Source of the DNA: Candidatus Aenigmatarchaeota archaeon
GTDB lineage: Archaea > Aenigmatarchaeota > Aenigmatarchaeia > QMZS01
Reading direction: 5' to 3'
DNA length: 12,465 bases
Assembly (NCBI GenBank): GCA_021163805.1
Contig: JAGGTL010000009.1
Location: 1 to 12,465 of the forward strand
The notes beneath the pieces were generated by a model, which did not search any database, was not told the origin of the DNA, and saw nothing but the letters and a program-made list of their open reading frames with translations. The translations under genes were made by a program, and so were the position numbers. Positions 1 to 7,940 of this stretch are shown here, piece by piece; positions within the stretch are counted from its first letter, which is position 1; every line of letters starts with the position of its first letter.

Positions 1-2
1 GT

Positions 3-1934
3 GGGGGAGAGAGTTATATTCCTTCAAGAGAGAAGAAAGCGGTTTGCGGAAATAATGTCTGCGAAATAGGAGAAAATTGGCAGAATTGTCCAAATGACTG
101 TCCAATAGAAAAATTTCCTCTTGTTATAGATACGAATATTGGAGATGTCAGGGTTTTCCGCGGAGAACTTAAAACTTATTGGCTTTCTCTGAGAAATAAG
201 TTATATAAAAATGTTTCAACCACTCTGGAAATTACAGAAGGTTTGCGAGACCTATTAAGTTTAAGCACCAATAAACTGACTCTACAACCTAATGAAACCA
301 AAAAATTAGATATTTACCTGACAGTTTTTTCCAATCAGAGTATTGGAACTTATGCGGGAAATATTATTATAAGAGCGGAAGGGAAAAAACAAAGCCTTCC
401 TGTTACGATCAGGGTTTTAGAATCGGCGGCACCAATTTATTCTGTTAAAGTTGAAATTGCCAGTAAAACAATAAATCCAAAAGGCACTTTGGATTTTATT
501 GTAAAATTAGTAAATTTGGGAGAAAGAAAAAAATACCCCCTAAATCTGACTTACATAATTAAATACCAGAAAACAAATAAAATTATTGAAGAACTGAAAA
601 CAAATACAACTTTGGAGACAACAACAATAGTCAGAGAAAGTTTGCCTTTAAATATTACCGAAGAAGGCTCTTATACTCTGGAAGTCTGGGCAGATTATAA
701 GGAAAAAAGTATTATGGATGTGGCAACTTTTGAAGTGGTTAAACCCTTATTTGAATCTCCACTAACGGTGGGATTATTAATTTTAGCTTTAGCGATGGCT
801 GTAGCAGTTGGCGGCACCTATATCTGGAGATATTATCTGCTTTGGAAGAAAGAAAAGGAAAAAGAGGAAAGATACTTATATCCTATTGATTACAGAAAAG
901 TTCCAAGAGAAGGTTTTAAAATTGGAAAATTTGCAGGCACAGATAATTTCTGTTATTATGATCCAAAGGATCTAACCACCCATATTATAGTTGCTGGTGC
1001 AACTGGAGCGGGAAAATCTGTTTCCGCTTCTGTATTTGCAGAAGAGGCTTTGGATAAAAAAATACCGGTCATTGTATTTGATCCCACGGCGCAATGGACG
1101 GGCTTTGTTAAACCCTGCATGGATAATAATCTTTTAAGCAAATACAAAAAATTTGATATGGAGGATTTTGATATAAAATCCTATCCAGGATTGATTTATG
1201 ATGTAGAAAAACCAGACTTTAAATTAAATATAAAAGAGTTTATTAACCCAGGTGAAATTACCATTTTTTGTTTAAACAAATTACAATCAGGAGAATATGA
1301 TGAAGCCGTTCGCAATATTGTTGCTTCTATTTTCAGGGAAAGTTGGGAAGAAAGTTCCGAATTAAAATTGGTAATTGTTTTTGACGAAGTCCATCGTTTA
1401 CTTGAGAAATATGGAGGCAGGGGAGGATATGTTGCTCTAGAAAAAGCGGCAAGGGAGTTCAGGAAATGGGGTATAGGTATTATTATGTGTTCACAAGTGC
1501 TGGCAGATTTTAAGGAAGCAATTGCAGGCAATGTTTTGACAGAACTCCAGTTAAATACAAAATCGTTGACAGATATAGATAAAGTTAAAACAAAATATGG
1601 AGAGCAATATTCGGAGAGAATTGCAAGAATGGGTGTTGGTGCTGGACTTATGCAATATCCTAAATACAATGATGGAAAACCCTTCTTTGTCGAATTTAGA
1701 CCAACAAAACACAATCCTCACAAAATCCGTGATGACGAACTCGCATTGTATAAAAAATATATAGCAAAGCTTAAAGTTATTGAGGAGAAGATAAAAAAAC
1801 TAAAAGAAAGAAATGTTTATACCGAGGATTATGAAGTGGACTTCAAACTAGCGACAAATAAACTTAAGACGGGCAACTTCAGGATGGCTGAAATATATAT
1901 ATCATCTTTGGAGAATTCCTTAGAAAAAATTTAG
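3..1934 (+). CDS. Membrane-anchored HerA/FtsK-superfamily ATPase with Cys-rich and Ig-like ectodomain (5' partial)
   Basis: The frame is open from the window edge with no stop, so the gene starts upstream. The TTG at 243 is only an internal codon, and starting there would cut a domain. In order, I see: a four-cysteine motif CGNNVCEIGENWQNCPNDC (about 45-101); an Ig-like domain with the pattern LSLSTNKLTLQPNE...GTYAGNI (about 120-420); a second Ig/CARDB-like domain (about 435-745); one hydrophobic segment (about 760-832) followed by Lys/Arg/Glu-rich sequence; then a P-loop ATPase. Walker A is GATGAGKS (about 996-1022) and Walker B is LVIVFDE (about 1366-1389), with a CSQ motif about 110 bases later. 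Topology should be ectodomain outside, ATPase inside. HerA/FtsK relatives pump DNA or drive secretion, but the substrate here is unknown. The C-terminus (1830-1931) is a helical hairpin resembling the end of the next gene, which begins 8 bases downstream and is probably co-transcribed. Confidence 0.85.
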   Translation, partial: GGESYIPSREKKAVCGNNVCEIGENWQNCPNDCPIEKFPLVIDTNIGDVRVFRGELKTYWLSLRNKLYKNVSTTLEITEGLRDLLSLSTNKLTLQPNETKKLDIYLTVFSNQSIGTYAGNIIIRAEGKKQSLPVTIRVLESAAPIYSVKVEIASKTINPKGTLDFIVKLVNLGERKKYPLNLTYIIKYQKTNKIIEELKTNTTLETTTIVRESLPLNITEEGSYTLEVWADYKEKSIMDVATFEVVKPLFESPLTVGLLILALAMAVAVGGTYIWRYYLLWKKEKEKEERYLYPIDYRKVPREGFKIGKFAGTDNFCYYDPKDLTTHIIVAGATGAGKSVSASVFAEEALDKKIPVIVFDPTAQWTGFVKPCMDNNLLSKYKKFDMEDFDIKSYPGLIYDVEKPDFKLNIKEFINPGEITIFCLNKLQSGEYDEAVRNIVASIFRESWEESSELKLVIVFDEVHRLLEKYGGRGGYVALEKAAREFRKWGIGIIMCSQVLADFKEAIAGNVLTELQLNTKSLTDIDKVKTKYGEQYSERIARMGVGAGLMQYPKYNDGKPFFVEFRPTKHNPHKIRDDELALYKKYIAKLKVIEEKIKKLKERNVYTEDYEVDFKLATNKLKTGNFRMAEIYISSLENSLEKI

Positions 1935-1942
1935 CGAATATT

Positions 1943-3370
1943 ATGGTAGAAGAAGAAAATATAATCACTCCCGAAGAATTCCGCGATATTGAGAAAAGGG
2001 AGAAAGAAAAAGAAGAAAAAAAATTTACGTTATTTGGAAGAAAAAAAAATGAAAAAAAGGACTTGCCACCGCTTGGAAGCAGAGATGCAGAAAAAGAACC
2101 TCTGGTGGATTTAACACTGAAACTTGAAAGATTGCTTGGCCGTGTAGAGATTTTAGAAAATAATAGGTCAGAAGTTAATGAGAGAATTGCTAATCTCTCC
2201 GAAAGAATCGGAGAATTAAGGTCCACCTTGGTAGAGTTGGATAAAAATTACAGTGAACTTACTGGTAAATTTGGCACAGTATATGATATTGCTAAAGAAT
2301 TAAAACCAGAAAAAATTTTGAAAAATCTCGAGAAAAAGGAGGCCGAAATAGAAAAAAATAATGCAAAAATAGAATCCCTTGAAGATAAACTTAAGATCCT
2401 ATCCAGCAAATTTAGGGATTTATCCAATGCCATAGAACAAATAAAAGGTTTAAAAGATGTTGTTTCCATTGCAGACGAATTAAATAAGAAAATTAAGATT
2501 GTAGAGGATTTAAAAAATAAAACTGAAAGGAATGCGGGAACTGTTGAAACCTTATTTTATGAACTAAAGGAAAATTTAAATAAGCTGCAAAACAATATAG
2601 ATAAAATAGAAACAAATGAGGAAACACTTAAAGAACTTTTAAGAACCGTTGATAGATTATCTTTAAAATTAAATGAAACGGCACAAAAAAAGGAATTAGA
2701 AAAAGTAAATAAAGAATTAGAAGAAAAGTTATCCGAATTAAAATTCGATACCGAGAGCAAGTTTTCTGATCTGATTGAAGTAATCAAAGGAACCAATAAA
2801 AAGACGGGAGGTCTAACTATGACAGAATTAAATAAAGAAGTAGAAAAAATTAAACAGTTTTTTGATAGGAGAATGGAAACCTTAAAAAGAGAACAAGGTG
2901 GGAAATTGGCGGGAGTTGATTATACGTACCTAGATAATAAAATAAAAGACTATGAAGAGAAGATAAAAAAACAATTGGATTTGGAAAAAGAAAATTTGAA
3001 CAAAAGATTCGCCGATCTGGAGATGAAACTCCTCGGATTATCTAAGAAGATAGACAGCAAAATTGAAAATAAATTGAATATGGAAAAAACAAAAAAAACT
3101 ATTTCTCCCGGAGAGAGATTAACCGCACAAATAAACTATGCCAAGCCAAGATATATTTATAAACCCGTGAGAATAAATCAGGAAGAATCAAAAAAAACGG
3201 ATAAAGTTTTTGAACTTATTCGTCGTATTCAGATGTTAATAAATTCCGGAAATTATAATGAGGCCAGAGAGCAGTATATACATCTTTTGTCCGAATATGA
3301 AAAACAGAATGAAAGCAATCCACGCATTCTAATGAAAATAGCGGAATTCCACAGCAGATTGAGACATTAA
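1943..3370 (+). CDS. Long coiled-coil protein with C-terminal helical hairpin
   Basis: I do not recognise the family. The 475-residue protein has no signal peptide or membrane segment and should be cytosolic. Residues 1-50 are very charged and include a short basic stretch around FTLFGRKK. Residues of about 50-385 are heptad-like and rich in Glu, Lys, Leu and Ile, predicting long coiled coil. After a more polar linker, about residues 419-475 form a helical hairpin with a TPR-like pattern (SGNYNEAREQYIHLL). The tail of the upstream ATPase carries a similar TGNFRMAEIYISSL pattern. The ATG lies 8 bases after the ATPase stop, so the two are probably one operon and may bind each other or a shared partner; that is inference. 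Similarity to SMC or FlaC-like proteins would be only through coiled-coil composition. Confidence 0.85.
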   Translation: MVEEENIITPEEFRDIEKREKEKEEKKFTLFGRKKNEKKDLPPLGSRDAEKEPLVDLTLKLERLLGRVEILENNRSEVNERIANLSERIGELRSTLVELDKNYSELTGKFGTVYDIAKELKPEKILKNLEKKEAEIEKNNAKIESLEDKLKILSSKFRDLSNAIEQIKGLKDVVSIADELNKKIKIVEDLKNKTERNAGTVETLFYELKENLNKLQNNIDKIETNEETLKELLRTVDRLSLKLNETAQKKELEKVNKELEEKLSELKFDTESKFSDLIEVIKGTNKKTGGLTMTELNKEVEKIKQFFDRRMETLKREQGGKLAGVDYTYLDNKIKDYEEKIKKQLDLEKENLNKRFADLEMKLLGLSKKIDSKIENKLNMEKTKKTISPGERLTAQINYAKPRYIYKPVRINQEESKKTDKVFELIRRIQMLINSGNYNEAREQYIHLLSEYEKQNESNPRILMKIAEFHSRLRH

Positions 3371-3377
3371 TTGCGAT

Positions 3378-6300
3378 CTATGCGGGATTTTTTAGTTCTT
3401 TGATTTCTTCTTTCCAACTCTTTTTTCTGTAAACCTTTTTTACCAACAGGATTATTATGATGCCTGTAAGGATTACAAAAATTATTAGAGGCACTTCGTG
3501 AACTTCTTCACAATCAACAAAAAAACTTTCTTTGGAAATCAATATTGGTCGAAAGTTTGATTTATAATATCCATATATTGTATACTTTCCGGTGGTGCAT
3601 TTCCCAAGTTCCACCTTTATGTTTTTTTTAATATCTGACTTCTCCAAAGAAATTATATCGGCATAAATATTATTTAGAGAATTTCCCGGGCCATTTATTT
3701 CTATTTCAAGATAACCTTTTTTTTTGTCCTGCACAATCAATAAGGTAATATTTACTATTTCGTTACATCTATACCTCAATTTGTCTGTATATATTTTTAA
3801 TAGGGGAGGTTTTTCCTCATAAACAAGTTTTATAGTTTTATTTTCAAAAGATTTTATTATCGGTATTTTTATCTCGGTTTTATTTCCAATAACAGAATAA
3901 TTAAAATTACATTTTAATATATCCTGTATAGGCAATTCAAGATAAGCATTTTTATATGTATATTTAGCGAAGTTTTTAATAGTTATATCCAAACTAATTT
4001 TCACGCTTTTATTTTTTATTTCCAGAATGTTTGTATTTCTCCTTATTTCCAAAATTGGCTGTGTATCCACCAAAACAAAATAGGTAATTCTCTCTCTTGG
4101 CATTATGTTCACAAAAAAGGAAACTGTGCTTTTCTCTTCTTTTTCTATGTTTATCTTATTTGTACTTCCATTTCTTGATTCATGTATTTTGACGTTCAGT
4201 TTATCATCAAAAACTTTTGTGGTATATAACTCTTTTACAGATCTCTCGTTGGGATTGTATATCTCTATTGTTTTCATCCATCTTACGGGTTTTCCAACAA
4301 AAATTTTTCTATTTTCAAATTTACTTTCTGTTATAGTCAAATTTTTTAATTTCCAGTATTCTCTCCTTACCCTGGTTATTTCATCTTCAAATATGTATTT
4401 GTCTTCGTAATAGTTGTAACCATAGGCACGTGTAATAATTTCGCTAGTCCCCAGAGGAATATCCAGTTTATATTGTATTTTTATAATATCCTGATCATGC
4501 AATGTATCTACTTCCGTGGGTTCAGTTTTCTTTTTAATGGCATATATCAGATAATTTTTTTTACCTATGGCTTTTATGCCCATTTTTTCTATTTCTATAT
4601 TTAATTCTTTTTCTACACCCTTCCTTATCAGTGTAATTTTTATATCTTCCTCATGCAAATAAGAATCTTCTGGCAGATATAAGAAATATGTTGGATTTCT
4701 GATCCCTTTAGTTCCAGTATCTATTACTTTAAATAACACTTTGTTTTCTATGGTATAATCTGTTATAAATTTGTTTTCGGCAGAAATTTTTATTATCTGC
4801 GCGGTTTCTCTTATTTCTGGATATGTTCCACCCGCCCCTCCACCGCCAGTTTCTTCTTCAACAGGTTTTAACCCGGGAACTTCTATTTCTCTAACCAATG
4901 TTTTCTTTATCGGAGTACCGCTTTTTGTTATTGCTATCGCATTTATTCCGAAGACATATTTTTTGTTTTCTTCTTTTGCACTTCCACTAAGATTATATTT
5001 TAAAAGAATGACGTCATTTAATCTGATTTTCTCAGAAATATTCAAGGGCAATATTATTTCCATATTTCCGGAGTTTTCTTTTTTTGTATAATTGGTTATC
5101 TCTGTTTTGTTTGTATTATTCACATAGAAAATTTTTAGATTTAGAACTTTCCATTCATTCAGACCAGTTAAATTTATACTTAGATTGCTCAATTGTATAT
5201 TTGCATGCCCAAGGTGTTTTATTTCATCTTCAATGCCAAGTATTCTTCCATTTGCATCATTTTTTATAATATCTATTCTTTTATTTAAACCAAGATCCAT
5301 TTGATATAATGTGGGCAAATTCATTCTTTCATTTATAAGTCCGTAGTATTCTGATCCGCCCCACAGAACATTCCAGTCAAATGCTATTGAATAATAAACT
5401 TCTGGAGGTTTTGTTAAACTATGCTTTGGATCAGAGAAAACCGGTATACCCGTATCATACTCCTCTGTATAAAACGACTTTCCCGGAAGAATATTTCTTT
5501 TAACCATTCCGGAGGCCGAAGATGTATTTTCTCCAACCTTGTATAAATTCCAATGGTCTACATAATAGATAAATCCATAAGCAATGTTTTTTATAAAACC
5601 TTTTACCGTCCAGTTTGTTTTTGCCATTATTTCTACACCCTGTCTTACAGGTCCTCTCGCAAATCTATCCGAGAAAGTTATTCCCGTAAAGGTAGAAGGT
5701 TGTGAATAATTAAGATAACTTTCTTTTGAGTCAATATCAACTTTTAGTTCATCTTCAGGATAATTAATTCCAGGAGTAATCTCGGCAACAAAATCAATTG
5801 TTACAGTTTTTCTTAAATTTCCAATCCATTTCAGATTATCTTTAAAATTGTCTAAATCACTATCTATTAAATAAACATCGCCATTACTAGCATTTCCTTC
5901 TATAAAATTTAGAGAATCATTTCTTCCATAGGTATTTTTTTTTGCTTTTATACCCACTTCCACACCATTTAGATTTTTACTTGAATTCAAATAAAGTTTG
6001 AATTTAATTCGGTTTTTCTCGGGAGTTAGGTCTCTTCCGCCAATTTCATTCCAATAACTTAAGTTCATGCCTACAATCGGAGCATTGTAAAATCTGTAAT
6101 ATATGCTCTCATTACTTTCATTTGTATTTATATACAGTTTTGTTTTATCTCCTGCTGAAGGCGATGCAGCAACAGCAGAGTAAGCCTTTTTATCGTTTAG
6201 GTTCGTATTTGATGTACTTGATAATATAATTTCTATGTTTTGTAGCACGTCGTTTCCGTTGAATATTTCTACTTCAACACTGCCTTTATTATCCAGACTA

Positions 6301-6452
6301 ATTAAAGTTCCGTTATAATCAAATTTTGCATCAACTTTTTCCATTAAATAAGAAGCGGGATTTGCCTCTATGGGAATTATAATTAGAAATATAATTAGAA
6401 ATAGATAAAATATTAATAAAATATTAATATTTTTAGAGCTATTTATATGCAT
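3378..6452 (-). CDS. Large glycosylation-prone surface protein, N-terminal signal peptide and C-terminal membrane anchor
   Basis: This 1024-residue protein starts with a signal-like segment (about residues 8-31, hydrophobic core rich in Ile/Leu/Phe, then EANPAS). It ends with one membrane helix (about 987-1005) and a basic tail of about 20 residues. The body should therefore lie outside the cell. It contains about 24 N-x-S/T sequons, typical of archaeal surface proteins. A Gly-rich linker (TGGGGAGG, about residues 532-540) divides two large beta-rich halves. Several stretches in the second half have Ig-like patterns (for example EIYNPNERSVKELY). The only cysteines I see are four in the last 170 residues, which could form two disulfides near the membrane. 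I cannot assign a family; S-layer-associated protein, adhesin or receptor are all possible. The ATG at 6452 is directly followed by the signal-peptide coding sequence. The stop is 7 bases from that of the convergent coiled-coil gene, and the start is 30 bases after the PRC-barrel gene. Confidence 0.85.
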   Translation of the reverse strand: MHINSSKNINILLIFYLFLIIFLIIIPIEANPASYLMEKVDAKFDYNGTLISLDNKGSVEVEIFNGNDVLQNIEIILSSTSNTNLNDKKAYSAVAASPSAGDKTKLYINTNESNESIYYRFYNAPIVGMNLSYWNEIGGRDLTPEKNRIKFKLYLNSSKNLNGVEVGIKAKKNTYGRNDSLNFIEGNASNGDVYLIDSDLDNFKDNLKWIGNLRKTVTIDFVAEITPGINYPEDELKVDIDSKESYLNYSQPSTFTGITFSDRFARGPVRQGVEIMAKTNWTVKGFIKNIAYGFIYYVDHWNLYKVGENTSSASGMVKRNILPGKSFYTEEYDTGIPVFSDPKHSLTKPPEVYYSIAFDWNVLWGGSEYYGLINERMNLPTLYQMDLGLNKRIDIIKNDANGRILGIEDEIKHLGHANIQLSNLSINLTGLNEWKVLNLKIFYVNNTNKTEITNYTKKENSGNMEIILPLNISEKIRLNDVILLKYNLSGSAKEENKKYVFGINAIAITKSGTPIKKTLVREIEVPGLKPVEEETGGGGAGGTYPEIRETAQIIKISAENKFITDYTIENKVLFKVIDTGTKGIRNPTYFLYLPEDSYLHEEDIKITLIRKGVEKELNIEIEKMGIKAIGKKNYLIYAIKKKTEPTEVDTLHDQDIIKIQYKLDIPLGTSEIITRAYGYNYYEDKYIFEDEITRVRREYWKLKNLTITESKFENRKIFVGKPVRWMKTIEIYNPNERSVKELYTTKVFDDKLNVKIHESRNGSTNKINIEKEEKSTVSFFVNIMPRERITYFVLVDTQPILEIRRNTNILEIKNKSVKISLDITIKNFAKYTYKNAYLELPIQDILKCNFNYSVIGNKTEIKIPIIKSFENKTIKLVYEEKPPLLKIYTDKLRYRCNEIVNITLLIVQDKKKGYLEIEINGPGNSLNNIYADIISLEKSDIKKNIKVELGKCTTGKYTIYGYYKSNFRPILISKESFFVDCEEVHEVPLIIFVILTGIIIILLVKKVYRKKSWKEEIKELKNPA
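3388..3441 (+). terminator. Candidate oligo-T terminator after the ATPase/coiled-coil genes
   Basis: Three runs of six T on the plus strand (3388-3393, 3421-3426, 3436-3441) follow the coiled-coil stop codon at 3370. Archaeal RNA polymerase can terminate at oligo-T without a hairpin. The runs lie inside the 3' end of the convergent surface-protein gene, where they also encode lysines, so their presence may partly reflect protein sequence. Confidence 0.35.
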
Positions 6453-6482
6453 AATAGTTATTTCTAAAACTAAAAATGAAAA

Positions 6483-6737
6483 TCAAATAATTTCTTTTTC
6501 GGAGACGATTATGAAATCTCCAACTGATTTTACTGTTGAGAAGGGGATGAGAAATCTTCCGGAATCGTCGGTTTCCAAATTAATTTGTTCTACTGCCTTT
6601 GTCGGAGCTTCAAGAACCAAATTTAAAAGTTCGCCACTTTCAACAATAAAATTGAGATTTCCCACAAGTCCAAATTTTCTTCCAGTTTCCTCTGAAACTA
6701 TCGTTTTCCCTATAATATCTCTACACATCGCTTCCAT
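6483..6737 (-). CDS. PRC-barrel protein, CdpB-like
   Basis: This 84-residue protein is a single PRC-barrel domain: an opening IIGKTIVSEETGRKFGLVGN strand-turn-strand, a central ESGELLNLVLE stretch, and a closing FLIPFSTVKSVGDFIIV. Stand-alone PRC-barrel proteins of this size include CdpB, which in haloarchaea acts with SepF (and CdpA) at the FtsZ division ring. A sepF gene lies about 700 bases away, which makes that role attractive here, but other PRC-barrel proteins exist and the assignment is inference. The ATG at 6737 is taken as the start; the in-frame ATG at 6728 (residue 4, MCRDIIG) also fits. The gene follows cmk by 42 bases and has its own TATA-like box, so it may be transcribed separately. 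The surface-protein gene follows after 30 bases. Confidence 0.8.
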   Translation of the reverse strand: MEAMCRDIIGKTIVSEETGRKFGLVGNLNFIVESGELLNLVLEAPTKAVEQINLETDDSGRFLIPFSTVKSVGDFIIVSEKEII

Positions 6738-6762
6738 AAATTAAATAATAAATAATAAATAC

Positions 6763-6771
6763 TTATTTATA
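6763..6771 (-). promoter_or_regulatory. TATA-like box for the PRC-barrel gene
   Basis: Read on the minus strand this is TATAAATAA, centred about 30 bases before the ATG at 6737, in the 42-base gap after cmk. An archaeal TATA box sits about 26 bases before the transcription start, so the transcript would begin only a few bases before the ATG. There is no Shine-Dalgarno motif, which agrees with leaderless initiation. Confidence 0.45.
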
Positions 6772-6779
6772 CGGATTTT

Positions 6780-7301
6780 TTAACAGCAACTTTTTGTTTT
6801 TACGGCTGAAACAATTTTCTCAACAACCTGCTTAATGTTATATTCTGCTGTATCGATAATTAAATCGTAATTGTTTTCATCAAAAATATCAACAGAATAG
6901 AATCTTATATATCTTTCTCTTTCTGCTTTTTCTCTCTCTTTGATTTTTTCTTTAATATGATCTTCATTTTTGAAAGATTCTCTTTTTGCAATCCTTTTTG
7001 CCCTTACATCCAACGGGGCTTTTAACCAAATTTTTAAATCCGGATTTGCAAAATAAAAACCCATTCTTGAATCCAGAATGCAGTTCTGTCCGGGATTTTT
7101 TTGCCATTCGTCGATCTCTTTATCCACTTTTAGATTTTTCTCCGCATATTTTAAAAATTCCGTTAAATTCATGTTTTTTTCTTTTGCCAATTTCTTGAAA
7201 ATTTCACCCATTGAAATATATCTATATTTCAGTTTTTTTGCCAATTCTTTCCCAATTGTCGATTTTCCCGAACCAATTTGCCCAGAAATCGCTATTATCA
7301 T
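6780..7301 (-). CDS. cmk: Cytidylate kinase, archaeal type
   Basis: This 173-residue P-loop kinase should transfer phosphate from ATP to CMP or dCMP in pyrimidine nucleotide synthesis in the cytosol. Visible features are the Walker A loop GQIGSGKST (residues 7-15), a helix and YISMGEIFK (substrate-binding region), NCILDSRMGFYF with the Asp-Ser-Arg typical of the archaeal family, IWLKAPLDVRAKRIAKRE (lid region), and FDENNYDLIIDT near the end. The length matches archaeal CMP kinases (about 175-190). It ends in Ser-Cys-Cys, which I cannot explain. The ATG at 7301 starts directly at the first strand (MIIAISG). It diverges from sepF across 131 bases and is followed on its own strand by the PRC-barrel gene. 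Confidence 0.9.
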   Translation of the reverse strand: MIIAISGQIGSGKSTIGKELAKKLKYRYISMGEIFKKLAKEKNMNLTEFLKYAEKNLKVDKEIDEWQKNPGQNCILDSRMGFYFANPDLKIWLKAPLDVRAKRIAKRESFKNEDHIKEKIKEREKAERERYIRFYSVDIFDENNYDLIIDTAEYNIKQVVEKIVSAVKTKSCC

Positions 7302-7339
7302 AATAATATTTTACTTTGAATAACTGCCTTTTCCATGGA

Positions 7340-7348
7340 GATTTATAG
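7340..7348 (-). promoter_or_regulatory. TATA-like box for cmk
   Basis: On the minus strand this reads CTATAAATC, centred about 44 bases before the cmk ATG, which would give a leader of roughly 17 bases. It lies in the 131-base divergent region (7302-7432) shared with sepF. That region holds no gene. It also has TATA-like stretches on the plus side at 7391-7400 and 7411-7418; the latter is too close to the sepF ATG to serve a standard start. Confidence 0.35.
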
Positions 7349-7432
7349 ACAAAGCATTATAAAATTTAATTGATAACCTTTTAACTTCTTAAAAATATTT
7401 CTTTATCTCTTATAAATAATTTTATATTATTT

Positions 7433-7789
7433 ATGGTACTTGAAAAAATCTTTGGAAAAACTTTAAAAGGCACTGAAGGAGAAGATGAAGAGTATGTAGA
7501 TTTTAACAAAATCATTGAACAGCCAAAAAGTACAGAAGGTAAAATAAAAATCAAAATAGAAAAAATAACTGCTTATAAAGATACAGAAAGAATCCAGAAG
7601 GAAATTAGGGAAGGAATGATTGTTCTTGCAGAGACAGAAGAGTTGAAAGAAAAAGATATTGGAGAGCTTAGGAGAGCTATAGAGAGGATAAAAAAGACCG
7701 TTATTGCCATAGACGGCGATATTGTAATGGGTCCAAAATCCATATTGATAATTTGTCCCGGTTCCGCGGTTGTTTCCAGGGTGAAATAA
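7433..7789 (+). CDS. sepF: SepF, FtsZ membrane anchor for cell division
   Basis: This 118-residue protein has the SepF layout: a short amphipathic N-terminus (MVLEKIFGKTLKG) expected to bind the membrane, an acidic linker, and the alpha/beta SepF domain from about residue 42. The domain includes KITAYKDTERIQKEIREG, a helix ELRRAIERIKKTVIAIDGDI, and the closing GPKSILIICPG. In archaea SepF tethers FtsZ filaments to the membrane, so an FtsZ gene should exist elsewhere in this genome. The ATG at 7433 is chosen because the amphipathic segment follows at once. The stop codon TAA shares its last base with the rpo12 ATG, so the two genes are translationally coupled. The gene diverges from cmk and the CdpB-like gene. 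Confidence 0.88.
   Translation: MVLEKIFGKTLKGTEGEDEEYVDFNKIIEQPKSTEGKIKIKIEKITAYKDTERIQKEIREGMIVLAETEELKEKDIGELRRAIERIKKTVIAIDGDIVMGPKSILIICPGSAVVSRVK
7779..7784 (+). promoter_or_regulatory. Shine-Dalgarno-like site for rpo12
   Basis: GGGTGA lies four bases before the rpo12 ATG, inside the end of sepF. It matches the archaeal 16S anti-Shine-Dalgarno (GGTGA core). Most other starts in the window lack such a motif, as expected if an internal operon gene uses it and leading genes are leaderless. Confidence 0.45.
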
Positions 7790-7920
7790 TGACTTATACC
7801 TGCGTTAGATGTAAAGGAAAAATTGAAAAAATAGAAGAGGGCATTATTTGTCCTCACTGCGGATATAGAATATTGATGAAAGACAGAGCACAAAAAATTA
7901 AGAAGATAATTGCGAGATAG
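7789..7920 (+). CDS. rpo12: DNA-directed RNA polymerase subunit Rpo12 (RpoP)
   Basis: This 43-residue protein is the small zinc-ribbon subunit of archaeal RNA polymerase, homologous to eukaryotic Rpb12, and sits in the polymerase core near Rpo3. The sequence shows MTYTCVRCKGKIE with a first CxxC (Cys5, Cys8), then IICPHCGYRILMKDR with a second CxxC (Cys21, Cys24), and a basic tail. This is the full Rpo12 pattern (CPYCGYRIL) and the usual length of about 45 residues. Its ATG overlaps the sepF stop by one base, with GGGTGA just upstream, and scpA begins 20 bases after its stop. A constitutive polymerase subunit between sepF and scpA suggests a housekeeping operon. Confidence 0.9.
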   Translation: MTYTCVRCKGKIEKIEEGIICPHCGYRILMKDRAQKIKKIIAR

Positions 7921-7926
7921 ATTACT

Positions 7927-7940
7927 AATATTTAAATATT
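7927..7940 (+). repeat. 14-base perfect palindrome before scpA
   Basis: AATATTTAAATATT is its own reverse complement and ends directly at the scpA ATG (7941). It fills most of the 20-base gap after rpo12. It could be an operator or promoter element, but in AT-rich sequence such a palindrome can also arise by chance. Confidence 0.5.

Noticed and set aside
1196..1714. A 172-codon minus-strand frame inside the ATPase gene
   Set aside because: It is the antisense shadow of a well-supported ATPase domain and its translation resembles no protein family.
243..1934. A 563-residue version of the ATPase starting at TTG 243
   Set aside because: The frame is open to the window edge and upstream codons encode a recognisable four-cysteine motif and the start of an Ig-like domain, so 243 is internal.
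1943..3370. The coiled-coil protein as a second SMC-like or archaellum (FlaC-like) protein
   Set aside because: There are no ATPase motifs and no archaellum genes nearby; the resemblance is coiled-coil composition only.
7411..7418. TATAAATA as the sepF TATA box
   Set aside because: Its centre is only about 18 bases before the ATG, which would put the transcription start inside the coding sequence.
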